Below are positions 1 to 8,933 of a stretch of 64,000 nucleotides of DNA, one piece after another. Position 1 is the stretch's first letter. Each line of letters opens with the position of its first letter. The stretch spans positions 83,731-147,730 of the forward strand of contig NZ_JHYD01000026.1 in assembly GCF_000621505.1 (NCBI RefSeq). The letters run 5' to 3'. This stretch comes from Ruminiclostridium cellobioparum DSM 1351 = ATCC 15832 (GTDB lineage: Bacteria > Bacillota > Clostridia > Acetivibrionales > DSM-1351). The position numbers and the translations under genes were made by a program. The notes beneath the pieces are model-generated. The model saw only the letters and a program-made list of their open reading frames with translations, searched no databases and was not told the DNA's origin.

Positions 1-3
1 ACT

Positions 4-957
4 TTACTGATTTAATAAATTAAGAAGTTTCTCAGGGTCAGCAGCCTTATCCCCCTTCCATACCTCAAAATGGAGGTATGCGCCCGGTAAGCCCTCAGTG
101 TCTCCGACCTTGGCAATAACATCTCCCTGTTTTACCTTCTGCCCCTGTTTAGCCACCAGGATGGAGCAGTGTGCATATACCGTATATACCCCCTCATCAT
201 GTTTCACTTTTACGTATTTATCGTATTCGGGACTTGAGCCTACCTCGGTTACTTCACCGTCAAGTGCCGCCTTTATGGAAGTTCCCATGTTGGCCTTTAT
301 GTCTATACCGCTGTGAAATACCGTATTGCCGCTTAATGGGTCGGTCCTGACACCAAAAGGTGAATCTATTTGACCTTTTATGGGAATGACAAAGGAATAT
401 TTATCGGCCAATGCTTTTATCTCTGCTTCTTCGAGAACCGGAACCTGGGATATGGCCTTTATTGTATCACTGATTGAACTGCTGACAACCTCTGAACCGG
501 TTTCGGTGCCCGGGATATTTTCATGGATTGAATCCGGTATCTGGCTGCTTTGAACAGAGCTTTTCATATCCGCACCATTTTGATCGGATATCTCCTGCTT
601 GCTGCTCCCATTGCCCGCTGTCTGTTCAACCGACCCGCTGTCAGTGGAAGGTCCTGTAACACTCCCGGCTGCGGCATTCTTTTCGGGCAGTTTTACTCCC
701 AGCGCATTTGCCGCGCTCAATAAATATTTGTTTGCATCAAAATTCTCTGTGGTAATTAATTTAACCTTTGAAACGAAATAGTTCGTGGTGGGTGTATCGG
801 CAGCTTTACATAAGGCAAACACCGACAGGAACACCACCACAGCCAGCATCTTGGCAGCAAATATAGTGGACATCATGTCATTTTCATTCTGTCTCCTGCT
901 TTTTCTGGGTGTACCGGTCTGTCTTGAGTATTTAGGTCTTACAATCATTTCATCCAT
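4..957 (-). CDS. M23 (LytM-like) family membrane-anchored protein, SpoIVFA/SpoIIQ-like
   Basis: About 317 residues. The start is the ATG at 957, preceded by GGAGGTTAAT; an upstream in-frame extension is read as leader RNA. A basic N-terminus is followed by one membrane segment (about residues 31-50), a low-complexity Ser/Thr/Gln linker and a C-terminal LytM/M23 domain (about 200-310). The zinc-site motif HSGID (H-x3-D) and YAHCS are present, but the usual HLHFE reads YLHFE, so one catalytic histidine is replaced by Tyr. Zn binding may survive while hydrolase activity is doubtful. M23 proteins next to mre/min genes in Firmicutes include SpoIVFA, which is regulatory rather than enzymatic, so a sporulation role is inferred. 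It has its own promoter and a structured leader shared with the ECF S-component gene at the other end of the window. Confidence 0.8.
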   Translation of the reverse strand: MDEMIVRPKYSRQTGTPRKSRRQNENDMMSTIFAAKMLAVVVFLSVFALCKAADTPTTNYFVSKVKLITTENFDANKYLLSAANALGVKLPEKNAAAGSVTGPSTDSGSVEQTAGNGSSKQEISDQNGADMKSSVQSSQIPDSIHENIPGTETGSEVVSSSISDTIKAISQVPVLEEAEIKALADKYSFVIPIKGQIDSPFGVRTDPLSGNTVFHSGIDIKANMGTSIKAALDGEVTEVGSSPEYDKYVKVKHDEGVYTVYAHCSILVAKQGQKVKQGDVIAKVGDTEGLPGAYLHFEVWKGDKAADPEKLLNLLNQ

Positions 958-1069
958 ATTAACCTCCATGAGCCGCAATAGCGGCCACAAAATGTAATGA
1001 AAACCTATATCCTTTATCGCAATGTGGCGAATAAAGGAGGTTAATTGGCCATGTATGGCTTTGAGCCCG
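955..1069 (-). promoter_or_regulatory. Candidate translational riboswitch-like leader, copy A
   Basis: Leader of the M23 gene, read on the minus strand. The distal block (1029-1054) contains ATTAACCTCC, a perfect complement of GGAGGTTAAT at the ribosome-binding site. The proximal block (955-993) holds a GCCGC-TATT-GCGGC hairpin directly 5' of the Shine-Dalgarno sequence. Between them, arms at 1027-1037 and 1011-1020 form a roughly 10-bp helix that shares two C residues with the anti-Shine-Dalgarno sequence, so the two pairings compete. Both blocks are identical in copy B at 63879-63982. The class is not one I recognise. Confidence 0.65.
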
Positions 1070-1074
1070 CATAT

Positions 1075-1102
1075 ATTATAGGGGCACTCACATTCTTGTC
1101 CT
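1075..1102 (-). promoter_or_regulatory. SigA-type promoter of the M23 gene
   Basis: On the minus strand the -35 is AGGACA (1097-1102), followed by a 16-nt spacer and -10 TATAAT (1075-1080). The predicted start, near 1068, places the whole conserved leader in the 5' UTR. Confidence 0.55.
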
Positions 1103-1163
1103 GATTGGCCATGCCTATAATTATTTATATTTTATATGGATGAATATTATTACAGGGCAATGT

Positions 1164-1192
1164 AAAAAGCCTGGATTGCTCCAGGCTTTTTT
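1164..1192 (-). terminator. Intrinsic terminator after mgsA
   Basis: Perfect stem AAGCCTGGA/TCCAGGCTT with a 4-nt loop and a T-run on the minus strand, 20 nt beyond the mgsA stop. It separates the mre-min-mgsA transcription unit from the M23 gene. Confidence 0.85.
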
Positions 1193-1211
1193 GTAATCAC
1201 ATTTAAACTAT

Positions 1212-1598
1212 TTATCTCAGCAATTCTCTCCATGCCAAGTCTTCACGTTCCAAACCTTTTATGAGAACTTCGGCTGTTGCTATATTTGTCGCATACGGTA
1301 TATTATTTGCATCACAATGCTTAAAGAGCAGAAATGTATCAGTGTCACTTTCAGTATTTGCATCCCTGAAGTAAATAAGCAGGTCTATTTCGTCGCATGC
1401 AATCCGTGCCCCCAACTGTTGGGCGCCAAGACTCCCATAAGCCAGCAGATTGATATTCAGTCCGGTTGCCTTGTTAATAACCATACCTGTCGACCGGGTG
1501 GCAATAAGATGATGCTCCTGGAGAATGTACTTATAGGCTATGCAAAAACTGGCCATTAATTCTTTTTTATTATCATGCGCTATGAATGCAATGTTCAT
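1212..1598 (-). CDS. mgsA: Methylglyoxal synthase
   Basis: A 128-residue protein that converts dihydroxyacetone phosphate to methylglyoxal and phosphate, a cytosolic overflow bypass of lower glycolysis. Family features are visible: N-terminal IAFIAHDNKK (phosphate/substrate site), ATRSTG in the middle, a Gly-rich GSLGAQQLGARI stretch and LLIYFRD carrying the catalytic-type Asp. It is shorter than the E. coli enzyme (152 residues) but matches the compact Gram-positive form. It is the last gene of the mre-min cluster, 25 nt after minE, and is followed directly by a strong terminator. Confidence 0.93.
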   Translation of the reverse strand: MNIAFIAHDNKKELMASFCIAYKYILQEHHLIATRSTGMVINKATGLNINLLAYGSLGAQQLGARIACDEIDLLIYFRDANTESDTDTFLLFKHCDANNIPYATNIATAEVLIKGLEREDLAWRELLR

Positions 1599-1623
1599 GG
1601 TTAAAAATCACATACCTTTAATT

Positions 1624-1908
1624 TTATTTACCTGCATTTTTTACACTTTTAATAGGTATATTAGCCACCAATGCGGGAACTATCCTATCGCCCTCATCGC
1701 TTTTAGTTCTAGTAAGCTGTATATCAAGAGCATTTTCGTCAATTTCCATATAGTGCTGGATGACCTTTATAATCTCTCCCTTCACCATTTCAAGAAACTC
1801 AGGAGAAACATTGGCTCTGTCGTGTATCAATACCAGCTGCAATCTCTCTTTGGCTACATCCTTTGACGGTTTAGATCTGCCAAAGATCTTTGAAAAATCA
1901 ATCAGCAT
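1624..1908 (-). CDS. minE: Cell division topological specificity factor MinE
   Basis: 94 residues. MinE binds MinD, stimulates its ATPase and drives MinCD redistribution so that the division site stays at midcell. The N-terminal membrane/MinD-binding part (FSKIFGRSKPSKDVAKERLQ) and the following LVLIHDRANVSPEFLE segment are typical; the C-terminal half carries the topological specificity domain. It lies 13 nt downstream of minD. MinE in a Clostridium-type organism, rather than DivIVA alone, implies an oscillating or gradient-forming Min system, which is inference. Confidence 0.95.
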   Translation of the reverse strand: MLIDFSKIFGRSKPSKDVAKERLQLVLIHDRANVSPEFLEMVKGEIIKVIQHYMEIDENALDIQLTRTKSDEGDRIVPALVANIPIKSVKNAGK

Positions 1909-1921
1909 ACCCTATTCCTCC

Positions 1922-2722
1922 TTATGTAGTTTTAAATCCTAACATTTTTTTGAATTTGCTAAAAATGCTGTCGTCTGTTTCAAGGTTAAGAATAGGAACC
2001 TCTTCTCCCTGAATTCGTTTTGTAATATTTCTGTAAGCTTGTCCGGCCAAGGATTTGTCGTCGTTAACTGCAGGCTCTCCTCTATTTGTAGAAATAACTA
2101 TTTTTTCATCATCCGGGACAACACCTATCAAATCAATGGCTAAAATATCAATAATATCGTCAATACTCATCATATCGCCGCGCTTTACCATGTCAATCCT
2201 GACTCTGTTGATAATCAATTTGGGATTTCTTAACTCGTTGGCTTCCAGGAGTCCCACTATACGGTCGGCATCTCTGACGGCCGAAACCTCCGGGGTTGTA
2301 ATAACAATAGCCCTGTTGGCACCGGCTATGGCATTCTTGAAACCCTGTTCAATACCTGCCGGGCAGTCAACGATTATGTAATCAAATTCTGTTTTTAATT
2401 CATTGATCAGATTAATCATCTGTTCCGGTGTTACGGATGACTTGTCCCTTGTCTGGGCTGCAGGAAGCAGATATAGACCTTCGTATCTTTTATCCTTTAT
2501 TAAAGCTTGTTTTACTCTGCATACGCCTTCAACAACATCCACAAGATCATAAACTATCCTGTTTTCCAAACCCATTACAACGTCGAGATTTCGAAGTCCT
2601 ATATCAGTGTCGATCAGTACAACCTTATGACCTGACAATGCCAGGCCCGTACCAATATTGGCAGTCGTTGTGGTTTTTCCAACGCCGCCTTTCCCGGATG
2701 TAATTACAATTACCTCGCCCAT
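1922..2722 (-). CDS. minD: Septum site-determining ATPase MinD
   Basis: About 266 residues starting at the ATG at 2722, with GGAGG ending about 11 nt upstream; an upstream in-frame TTG is rejected because it would sit on the ribosome-binding site. ParA/MinD-type deviant Walker A GKGGVGKTT at residues 10-18, DTDIGLRNLDVVMG switch region and VDCPAG Walker B. The C-terminal SIFSKFKKMLGF is the amphipathic membrane-targeting helix. In the ATP form it binds the membrane and recruits MinC to block FtsZ; MinE releases it. Gene order minC-minD-minE is conserved here. Confidence 0.96.
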   Translation of the reverse strand: MGEVIVITSGKGGVGKTTTTANIGTGLALSGHKVVLIDTDIGLRNLDVVMGLENRIVYDLVDVVEGVCRVKQALIKDKRYEGLYLLPAAQTRDKSSVTPEQMINLINELKTEFDYIIVDCPAGIEQGFKNAIAGANRAIVITTPEVSAVRDADRIVGLLEANELRNPKLIINRVRIDMVKRGDMMSIDDIIDILAIDLIGVVPDDEKIVISTNRGEPAVNDDKSLAGQAYRNITKRIQGEEVPILNLETDDSIFSKFKKMLGFKTT

Positions 2723-2833
2723 ACAGCTTGCCTCCAATTCTTGTCCAAGAAAATGATATTTACAAAAATTTACTTATTATTAATTTAAAGTTATACACAT
2801 TAAACTATATATTTGTTTTAAAGTTTTGTCAAC

Positions 2834-3520
2834 TTATCTTTGCGGTAAAAACCGCTCTACAAAGAGCATATCACCCTTGACATAAGCCAGTTCCGGAACT
2901 TGGTTTGCACTTGTACCCTTTTCATCGGGAGGTCTGGTTATTATATCGGCAATTCTCAGCTGTGTGGGATTGAGTCCAAGGGCGGCAACGATTGCTTCCT
3001 TATTTCCGTCACTCCCGGCGTGGACCACACCTCTCAGCAAACCCATAACCACAATATTTCCCGTGGCTTCGATTACTGCACCGGGATTGACATCTCCAAG
3101 GATGACAAGGTTGCCGTCAAAGGTAATGAGCTGGCCGGATCTTATTGTTCCGCGGTAAAACTTTGTCCTACCTTCCTCTATTCCTTTGAAAAACATATAT
3201 TTTTTTATCTGATTGTTTCTTTCAGAGACCGGCGGATTGCTTTTTTGACACACGCTGCTGTTATCCACAATCTCCTCTTCGAAGGATAGTATTGTTGCGC
3301 CGCTCTCACTCTTTAACAACTCATGCAGCTGGCTTTTTTCGGTCTCGTTGAGCACTCTGCCTCTATATCTGACAGCCAGTTTTGCCCCCCTGAAAAATTT
3401 CCCTGCGCTTTCGATTTTCAGGCGCATACTGTCAACAACTTCCTCAAAACCGGCTTCCGGCTTTATTATAATTGTAAGGCCGTTAACAGTTCCCTTAAAA
3501 GTTACCGTATTTTCGGACAT
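2834..3520 (-). CDS. minC: Septum site-determining protein MinC
   Basis: 228 residues. The N-terminal domain (about 1-100) is the FtsZ inhibitor. The C-terminal domain (about 115-220) is the Gly-rich right-handed beta-helix, recognised by GDVNPGAVIEATGNIVV and RGVVHAG, which dimerises and binds MinD. It is preceded by GGGAGATTAAAATT and lies 23 nt after mrdA, so it is probably cotranscribed with the elongasome genes. A 110-nt AT-rich gap to minD shows no terminator. Confidence 0.94.
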   Translation of the reverse strand: MSENTVTFKGTVNGLTIIIKPEAGFEEVVDSMRLKIESAGKFFRGAKLAVRYRGRVLNETEKSQLHELLKSESGATILSFEEEIVDNSSVCQKSNPPVSERNNQIKKYMFFKGIEEGRTKFYRGTIRSGQLITFDGNLVILGDVNPGAVIEATGNIVVMGLLRGVVHAGSDGNKEAIVAALGLNPTQLRIADIITRPPDEKGTSANQVPELAYVKGDMLFVERFLPQR

Positions 3521-3543
3521 ATAATTTTAATCTCCCAATTGAA

Positions 3544-5658
3544 TTATTTAGTCAGTTCCACTATCTCACTCTTTATTGCAATATCCTCAATATTTGAACC
3601 GTTATTGTCAAAATAAGCTTTTAAAATATCTTTGGCAATGGGTGCCGTATATGCTCCAAGTACTCCCTTTTCAACAACAACCGCAACGGCTATCTGGGGT
3701 TTGTCAGCCGGAGCATAGCAAATAAATAAGGCATTTGAGGACTTGGTCTGGTTTGTTGATTCGGTCTCGGCTGTCCCCGTTTTACCAGCAACCTTTATAG
3801 GAAGCAATTCATTAAATGCATTGGCTGCCGTACCTCCCCTGTCTTCAGAGTTGGCAACGGCAATCATGCCTTCCTGTATTATTTTCATATTTTCTTTTTT
3901 TACAGGCAGCAGCTCATATTCCGGTTTTGTCTCTGTCACTATGGAACCGTCATACTTTACAACCCTTTTTATAATATGAGGTTTAAAGTGCTTGCCTCCA
4001 TTTGCAATTGTAGCACAATAATTGGCCAATTGAATGGGAGTGAAGCTGTTGTCAAACTGCCCGATAGAGGACTGTGCTGTATCGGCACTTCCGAATATAT
4101 ACGGACTGTAGGTTTTCTTATATGCCTTAGACGCAAGTATTCCCTTGCTTTCGCCCAGCAGATCGATTCCTGTTTTTTGTCCCAGGCCGAATTTAGTGGC
4201 CCATTTGTCAATATTATCTATGCCGACCTTTACACCAAGATTGTAAAAATAAGGGTTACAGGATTTTTGAATTGCCTGTATCATGTTGACCGATCCCAGA
4301 CCGGATTTGTAAGTTCGGTATTCGATAGATCCCAGAAGCAATCCGTCATAGATTTCATAACCTCTATCAAAATACTTGTCGTAGGGGTTTACCTTTTTTT
4401 CCTCCAGGCCGGCAAGCCCCACCAGAGGCTTAAAGGTAGAACCTGGAGTATAAGTACCAGCTATAGTCCTGTTGAATGCCGGTCTGGCCGTATTTTTAGG
4501 ATCAAACAGGTTTTCTATTGCCTTTTGCGCCGCCTTATCTTCAGGACCTGCCAGAAATATGGACGGATCATAACTTGGATAGCTGGCCAGTGCCAGAACT
4601 TCTCCGGTATTGACATCAATGGCAACCGCTGCACCGGCATCTGCATCTTTGAAGTTCCTTGACTGCGGTTTCTGTCTGATTAGCTGGATATTCTTCTCAA
4701 GTGATTCCATTGCAACCTTCTGCAGCCTCATATCAATGGTGAGGACAACATCGCTGCCGGGCTTGACAGCCTCTTCACTTATGGTCTTTGTTTTCCCGTT
4801 CTCGTCTATTTGAATTCTTCTATAGCCGTTGGTACCTCTCAAGTATCCCTCGGCAGTGAGCTCAATACCGGATTTTCCGATTATGTCATCGGGCTTATAG
4901 CCCTCATCGGCCCTACTGGCCAATTCATTTTCATCTATGGTCCTGACATAACCGATCAGGTGTGCGGCATACTCTGCATCAATATATTTTCTGCTGGGGA
5001 CCAAATCCACTATTGCTCCCGGAAACTCATCGGTTCTCTCTTCAATTTCGGCCACTGTTTTTTCGTTGATGGACTCGGCAACAACCGGGTTGTTGCTGAG
5101 GATCAGGAACCTCAGTGCCATTATTTTATATATCTCCGGTTCCTTGTACTTGTCAGTGTCTATTTTAAATATAGTATCGCGGAAATACTCATAAAATTCT
5201 TCGGGATCCGAGTCCTGATTCAGGTCTGTAAACTTATACCCGGTGGCATTTTTCAGCACCTTGATCCTATCCTTGCTGTTGGCAAGCATGGACCCGAATT
5301 TAACAGGTTTTTCGCTTAGATACTTGGAAAAAATGTTGTTATACTTATCACCATTCTTCTCAAGTATCTTTACCAGCTTGGACACCATATCATTCAGTTC
5401 GTCGGAAGGCCTGCCGGTATTCATCAGCATGAGATAGTAGCTGGTGGAGTTAACAGCTATAGGCACGCCGTATCTGTCCACTATATTTCCTCTTTCGGCC
5501 AGAATCGTCCGCGACCTCAGATTAAAGACCTGAGACTGCGTGAAGTAATTTTCTCCTTGAACCAGCTGCAGATTGGCCAGCTGATAAACAATCACAGCGA
5601 AAACCAATACCAGCACTATACTTACAATATTATGCCTGTCTTTAAAAAAGCGTTTCAT
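3544..5658 (-). CDS. mrdA: Penicillin-binding protein 2, elongasome transpeptidase
   Basis: 704 residues. A single N-terminal membrane anchor (about 12-32) is followed by the PBP dimerisation domain (GNIVDRYGVPIAVN) and a transpeptidase domain. Active-site motifs are intact: STFK in TPGSTFKP (about 408), SCN (about 465) and KTGT (626-629). It crosslinks peptidoglycan during lateral wall growth together with MreBCD and a SEDS glycosyltransferase; rodA is not in the window. It sits between mreD and minC in the shape/division operon. Length is typical of clostridial class B PBPs. Confidence 0.95.
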   Translation of the reverse strand: MKRFFKDRHNIVSIVLVLVFAVIVYQLANLQLVQGENYFTQSQVFNLRSRTILAERGNIVDRYGVPIAVNSTSYYLMLMNTGRPSDELNDMVSKLVKILEKNGDKYNNIFSKYLSEKPVKFGSMLANSKDRIKVLKNATGYKFTDLNQDSDPEEFYEYFRDTIFKIDTDKYKEPEIYKIMALRFLILSNNPVVAESINEKTVAEIEERTDEFPGAIVDLVPSRKYIDAEYAAHLIGYVRTIDENELASRADEGYKPDDIIGKSGIELTAEGYLRGTNGYRRIQIDENGKTKTISEEAVKPGSDVVLTIDMRLQKVAMESLEKNIQLIRQKPQSRNFKDADAGAAVAIDVNTGEVLALASYPSYDPSIFLAGPEDKAAQKAIENLFDPKNTARPAFNRTIAGTYTPGSTFKPLVGLAGLEEKKVNPYDKYFDRGYEIYDGLLLGSIEYRTYKSGLGSVNMIQAIQKSCNPYFYNLGVKVGIDNIDKWATKFGLGQKTGIDLLGESKGILASKAYKKTYSPYIFGSADTAQSSIGQFDNSFTPIQLANYCATIANGGKHFKPHIIKRVVKYDGSIVTETKPEYELLPVKKENMKIIQEGMIAVANSEDRGGTAANAFNELLPIKVAGKTGTAETESTNQTKSSNALFICYAPADKPQIAVAVVVEKGVLGAYTAPIAKDILKAYFDNNGSNIEDIAIKSEIVELTK

Positions 5659-5698
5659 TCTTCAACCACCACTCAACAATCAATATTTTAACTTTCCT

Positions 5699-6211
5699 TT
5701 AATATTTGTTTTTGACATCCATACTTATAAATTTTCTGCTTACCCTGACAATAAGTAAAAAGATTATTACACCCAATATGGTGTTTATGGCTGCTTCTGG
5801 CAGGATAACCTCCTTCAGGCTTTCTATGTAGTTCATTCTGAGTCCAAGGATATATGATACCAGAATAATCGCAGACTCGAACAATATGGTTGAGATAAAA
5901 GTACATATCCCCATTACGAAAATATTCTCTTTAAAAAACCTCTTGTTTATATTGCCCAGCGATATACCAAGCAGCATGCCTATCAAGGCATGATAGCCCA
6001 GCGCAACTCCGATAACCGCGTCAAGGCAGAGTCCCGCAAAAAAGCCCACGGTTCCGCCCTGGTTTCTTCCCTCCAGCAGTGAGATACTTACTATCAGTAT
6101 GATTATCAGGTTGGGTCTCACCCCGAATATTTCAATGAAGTTCAGGAAAGTGACCTGAGTAGTGACAAATATGAATATAAGTATGGTGTAAATAATTATT
6201 CTGGCCCTCAT
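5699..6211 (-). CDS. mreD: Rod shape-determining protein MreD
   Basis: 170 residues, almost wholly hydrophobic, with about five membrane segments and the family's central GLCLDAVIGVALGYHAL-type loop. It is a component of the elongasome that couples MreB/MreC to PBP2 and RodA. Its ATG overlaps the TGA of mreC by 4 nt, indicating translational coupling. Sequence conservation in MreD is low, so the call leans on position between mreC and mrdA as well as topology. Confidence 0.92.
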   Translation of the reverse strand: MRARIIIYTILIFIFVTTQVTFLNFIEIFGVRPNLIIILIVSISLLEGRNQGGTVGFFAGLCLDAVIGVALGYHALIGMLLGISLGNINKRFFKENIFVMGICTFISTILFESAIILVSYILGLRMNYIESLKEVILPEAAINTILGVIIFLLIVRVSRKFISMDVKNKY

Positions 6212-7068
6212 TTATCGGTAATCTCCATTTCTGAAGATATGGCAGGCATATTCTTTTTCAGAATAACCACCTGACTGAGCCGTCTTAAATCAACAGCCGG
6301 CTGTATTATAGCATACCTGTCCAGATCGCTCTCACCGGTTCTCACTTCTTTTACCGTTCCTATTATTATACCCTTGGGATAAATCCCTCCCAGTCCTGAG
6401 GTCTCTATTACATCACCCTGGGTAAGGTCAAGGTCGTTTGGAATATATAACAGTTTACAAAGACCTTCCTTGCCCAGTTTCAAATCTCCTTTAACCACCA
6501 CCAGATCTCCGCTTTTGGCAACAATTGCGCTGGCCGCACTGCCATCCTCAATAATACTTGTTATTTTTGAAGAAAACGGCTGCGAGGAGGATACCTTTCC
6601 GACCAGGCCCTTGCTTGTAACCACCGGCATATTATAGGATATACCGTTTGTTACCCCCTTATCCACCAGGAATATGTTGAAAAGGTTACCCGAATCCTTT
6701 GCAATAACATTGGCCCCTGCCATATCAATGCCGTCAAGCTGATCCTTAAGCTTCAGAACATTCTTAAGATCGTCGTTTTCGGTTTTAAGCCTGACGTACT
6801 CGGTCCGCTCATTGTTTAATCTGTCAATTTCCTCTTTTAATGCCTTATTTTCGGCTCTCAAAACCTCTACATTATTAAACAGGCCCACTCCTGCCTCAAT
6901 TTCCTGCCCTGCATAGGTAAATACCTTTTCTATTGAGGTAAACGGAACCGAAATAAGATTTCCAAACCAGTTTACACTGCTCAGCGGATTTATTGTCAGA
7001 CCTATGGTTACAATAAGTACCAGGGATACTATCAATACTATCAATGCCCTACTTTTAAAATACTTCAA
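6208..7068 (-). CDS. mreC: Rod shape-determining protein MreC
   Basis: 286 residues with an N-terminal membrane helix (about 8-28), a coiled coil (about 65-105, ENKALKEEIDRLNNERTEYV) and a C-terminal periplasm-facing beta domain (GLVGKVSSSQPFSSKI). It is the extracytoplasmic scaffold that activates PBP2. The most likely initiation codon is TTG (7066-7068) after AGAGGAGAAG; no suitable ATG lies nearby. It follows mreB by 41 nt and overlaps mreD by 4 nt. Confidence 0.95.
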   Translation of the reverse strand: MKYFKSRALIVLIVSLVLIVTIGLTINPLSSVNWFGNLISVPFTSIEKVFTYAGQEIEAGVGLFNNVEVLRAENKALKEEIDRLNNERTEYVRLKTENDDLKNVLKLKDQLDGIDMAGANVIAKDSGNLFNIFLVDKGVTNGISYNMPVVTSKGLVGKVSSSQPFSSKITSIIEDGSAASAIVAKSGDLVVVKGDLKLGKEGLCKLLYIPNDLDLTQGDVIETSGLGGIYPKGIIIGTVKEVRTGESDLDRYAIIQPAVDLRRLSQVVILKKNMPAISSEMEITDK

Positions 7069-7109
7069 GGAATACTTCTCCTCTCTAACCCCTTAAAACT
7101 TCCACAAAA

Positions 7110-8132
7110 TTATTTCAATCTTTTTGGTGAAAGCAATACCTTTTTTAAGGTTTCTATTTCTTCCAGGACCTTGCCCGTCCCCAGCACAACACAGTCAAGC
7201 GGTCTTTCGGCAATTGAAACAGGCATACCCGTTTCCTGTTTTATCAATTTGTCAAGGCCGTCCAGAAGTGCACCTCCGCCTGTGAGCATAATTCCTCTGT
7301 CCATTATATCCGAAGCAAGCTCGGGAGGAGTTTTCTCAAGTGTGTATTTTATTGAGTCTATAATTGCGTTGACAGGTTCTCTCAATGCTTCGTTTATTTC
7401 GGATGAAGTTATTTCAATATTTTTTGGAAGTCCTGTTATCAGATCCCTTCCTCTGATATTCATTCTTTCCTCCTTGGTTTTTGGGAAAGCGCCGCCTATT
7501 GTCACCTTTATTTCTTCTGCAGTTCTTTCACCTATCATCAGACTGTATTCTTTTTTGATATAGTGGACTATTGCTTCATCCAGTTCATCTCCTGCTACCC
7601 GCAGGGATTTGCTGGTAACTATCCCGCCCAGTGAAATAACCGCAACCTCACTTGTGCCTCCTCCAATGTCAACCACCATACTGCCCGAAGGCTCCTCAAC
7701 CGGCAGCTCGGCACCTATTGCCGCAGCCATGGGTTCCTCGATCAGGTAAGCTTCCTTGGCTCCGGCCTGAAGAGTTGCATCTTCGACAGCTCTCTTCTCA
7801 ACCTCCGTCACTCCCGAGGGGACACATACAACTACCCTGGGTTTGCTGAACACGCCGTTTGACATGGCCTTTTTTATAAAATATTTTATCATGTTCTGTG
7901 TTATGTCAAAATCTGCAATAACACCATCTTTCATAGGCCTTATGGCAACAATGTTACCCGGAGTACGCCCGATCATTTCCTTGGCTGCCTCACCTACAGC
8001 CAGAACTTCATTATTTTTTATATTAACAGCAACCACCGAGGGCTCTCTAACAACTATGCCCTTTCCTTTAACATGCACCAATGTATTTGCTGTCCCCAAA
8101 TCTATCCCAATATCCTTTGCAAACAAACTCAT
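7110..8132 (-). CDS. mreB: Actin-like rod shape-determining protein MreB
   Basis: 340 residues of the actin/Hsp70 ATPase fold: phosphate-1 motif GIDLGTANT, phosphate-2 [15 protein letters not shown] and adenosine motif [13 protein letters not shown]. The N-terminal SLFAKDIG stretch is the short membrane-proximal segment. It forms membrane-associated filaments that orient the elongasome. It is the first of the mreBCD genes and lies 53 nt downstream of radC. Length is standard (about 335-345). Confidence 0.97.
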   Translation of the reverse strand: MSLFAKDIGIDLGTANTLVHVKGKGIVVREPSVVAVNIKNNEVLAVGEAAKEMIGRTPGNIVAIRPMKDGVIADFDITQNMIKYFIKKAMSNGVFSKPRVVVCVPSGVTEVEKRAVEDATLQAGAKEAYLIEEPMAAAIGAELPVEEPSGSMVVDIGGGTSEVAVISLGGIVTSKSLRVAGDELDEAIVHYIKKEYSLMIGERTAEEIKVTIGGAFPKTKEERMNIRGRDLITGLPKNIEITSSEINEALREPVNAIIDSIKYTLEKTPPELASDIMDRGIMLTGGGALLDGLDKLIKQETGMPVSIAERPLDCVVLGTGKVLEEIETLKKVLLSPKRLK

Positions 8133-8185
8133 TCCAGTCTCCTATCCGCGTACCCAACGCCATTTTTTAGTTGAGAAAAAGTCAA

Positions 8186-8875
8186 CTATATGTATCCCTT
8201 TTCCTTGAAGCTGACAAATTTGCCGTCACCCACCACTATGTGATCCAATACTTTAATCCCCAATATACTGCCGGCTTTTTCAAGCCGCTGGGTAGTCTGC
8301 AAATCCTCCGCACTTGGCGTCGGATCACCGCTGGGGTGGTTATGGACAAAAATTATGCTGTTGCTTCCGTATTTTACTGCTTCACTGAATACTTCCCTCG
8401 GATGAACAATGGAGGAATTCAGGCTGCCCATTGAAACATCCACAATTTTTATTATCTGATTTTTGGTATCGAGTAATAATGCTTTAAATATTTCTTTTTT
8501 TAAGTACCGCATTTCTTCCATCATTAGATTATTGACATCATTAGCATTTTTTATAGTATGATGAAGCAATCCGTCATTTGTGGCCACTCTCTTGGATAAT
8601 TCAAGAGCGGCTTTTATCTGGATGGCTTTAACCCTACCTATTCCTTTTATCTTTTTCAGTTGTTCAATGGACAAGTTATTTAAAGAAGACAGCCGTCCGT
8701 CATGAGACAGCCTTAATACATGCTGTGCCAGTTCAACCGCAGTATAAGACTTTGTTCCGGTCTTAATTATTACTGCCAGCAATTCCGCATTTGATAAATG
8801 CTCCGCACCGACAACTTCAAGTTTTTCGTATGGCCTTTCACCTATCGGAAGTTCTTTTATCTTCAGTCTTTCCAT
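8186..8875 (-). CDS. radC: RadC/YsnA family JAB-domain protein
   Basis: 229 residues. The N-terminal helix-hairpin-helix-like segment (LKKIKGIGRVKAIQIKAA) is followed by a JAB/MPN metalloprotease-like domain with HNHPSGDPTPSAED, the metal-binding JAMM signature. The E. coli relative was named for radiation sensitivity, but its role in repair is not established, so no reaction is claimed. Linkage to maf and mreB is widespread in Firmicutes. The start is the ATG at 8875 after GGGAG. Confidence 0.92.
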   Translation of the reverse strand: MERLKIKELPIGERPYEKLEVVGAEHLSNAELLAVIIKTGTKSYTAVELAQHVLRLSHDGRLSSLNNLSIEQLKKIKGIGRVKAIQIKAALELSKRVATNDGLLHHTIKNANDVNNLMMEEMRYLKKEIFKALLLDTKNQIIKIVDVSMGSLNSSIVHPREVFSEAVKYGSNSIIFVHNHPSGDPTPSAEDLQTTQRLEKAGSILGIKVLDHIVVGDGKFVSFKEKGYI

Positions 8876-8933
8876 ACTTTACTCCCATATGCATGCATTG
8901 CACGCAAACAAATAGTAATTTATTACCTGAGTT

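Noticed and set aside
958..990. In-frame N-terminal extension of the M23 protein (WPLLRLMEVNM), shared with the ECF S component
   Set aside because: The 39-nt block is identical at every position including third codon positions, carries the ribosome-binding site and a hairpin, and the downstream ATG has ideal spacing. It is leader RNA, not a shared signal peptide.
3976..4662. 228-residue frame opposite mrdA
   Set aside because: Antisense to the PBP2 transpeptidase domain and not protein-like; an artefact of codon composition.
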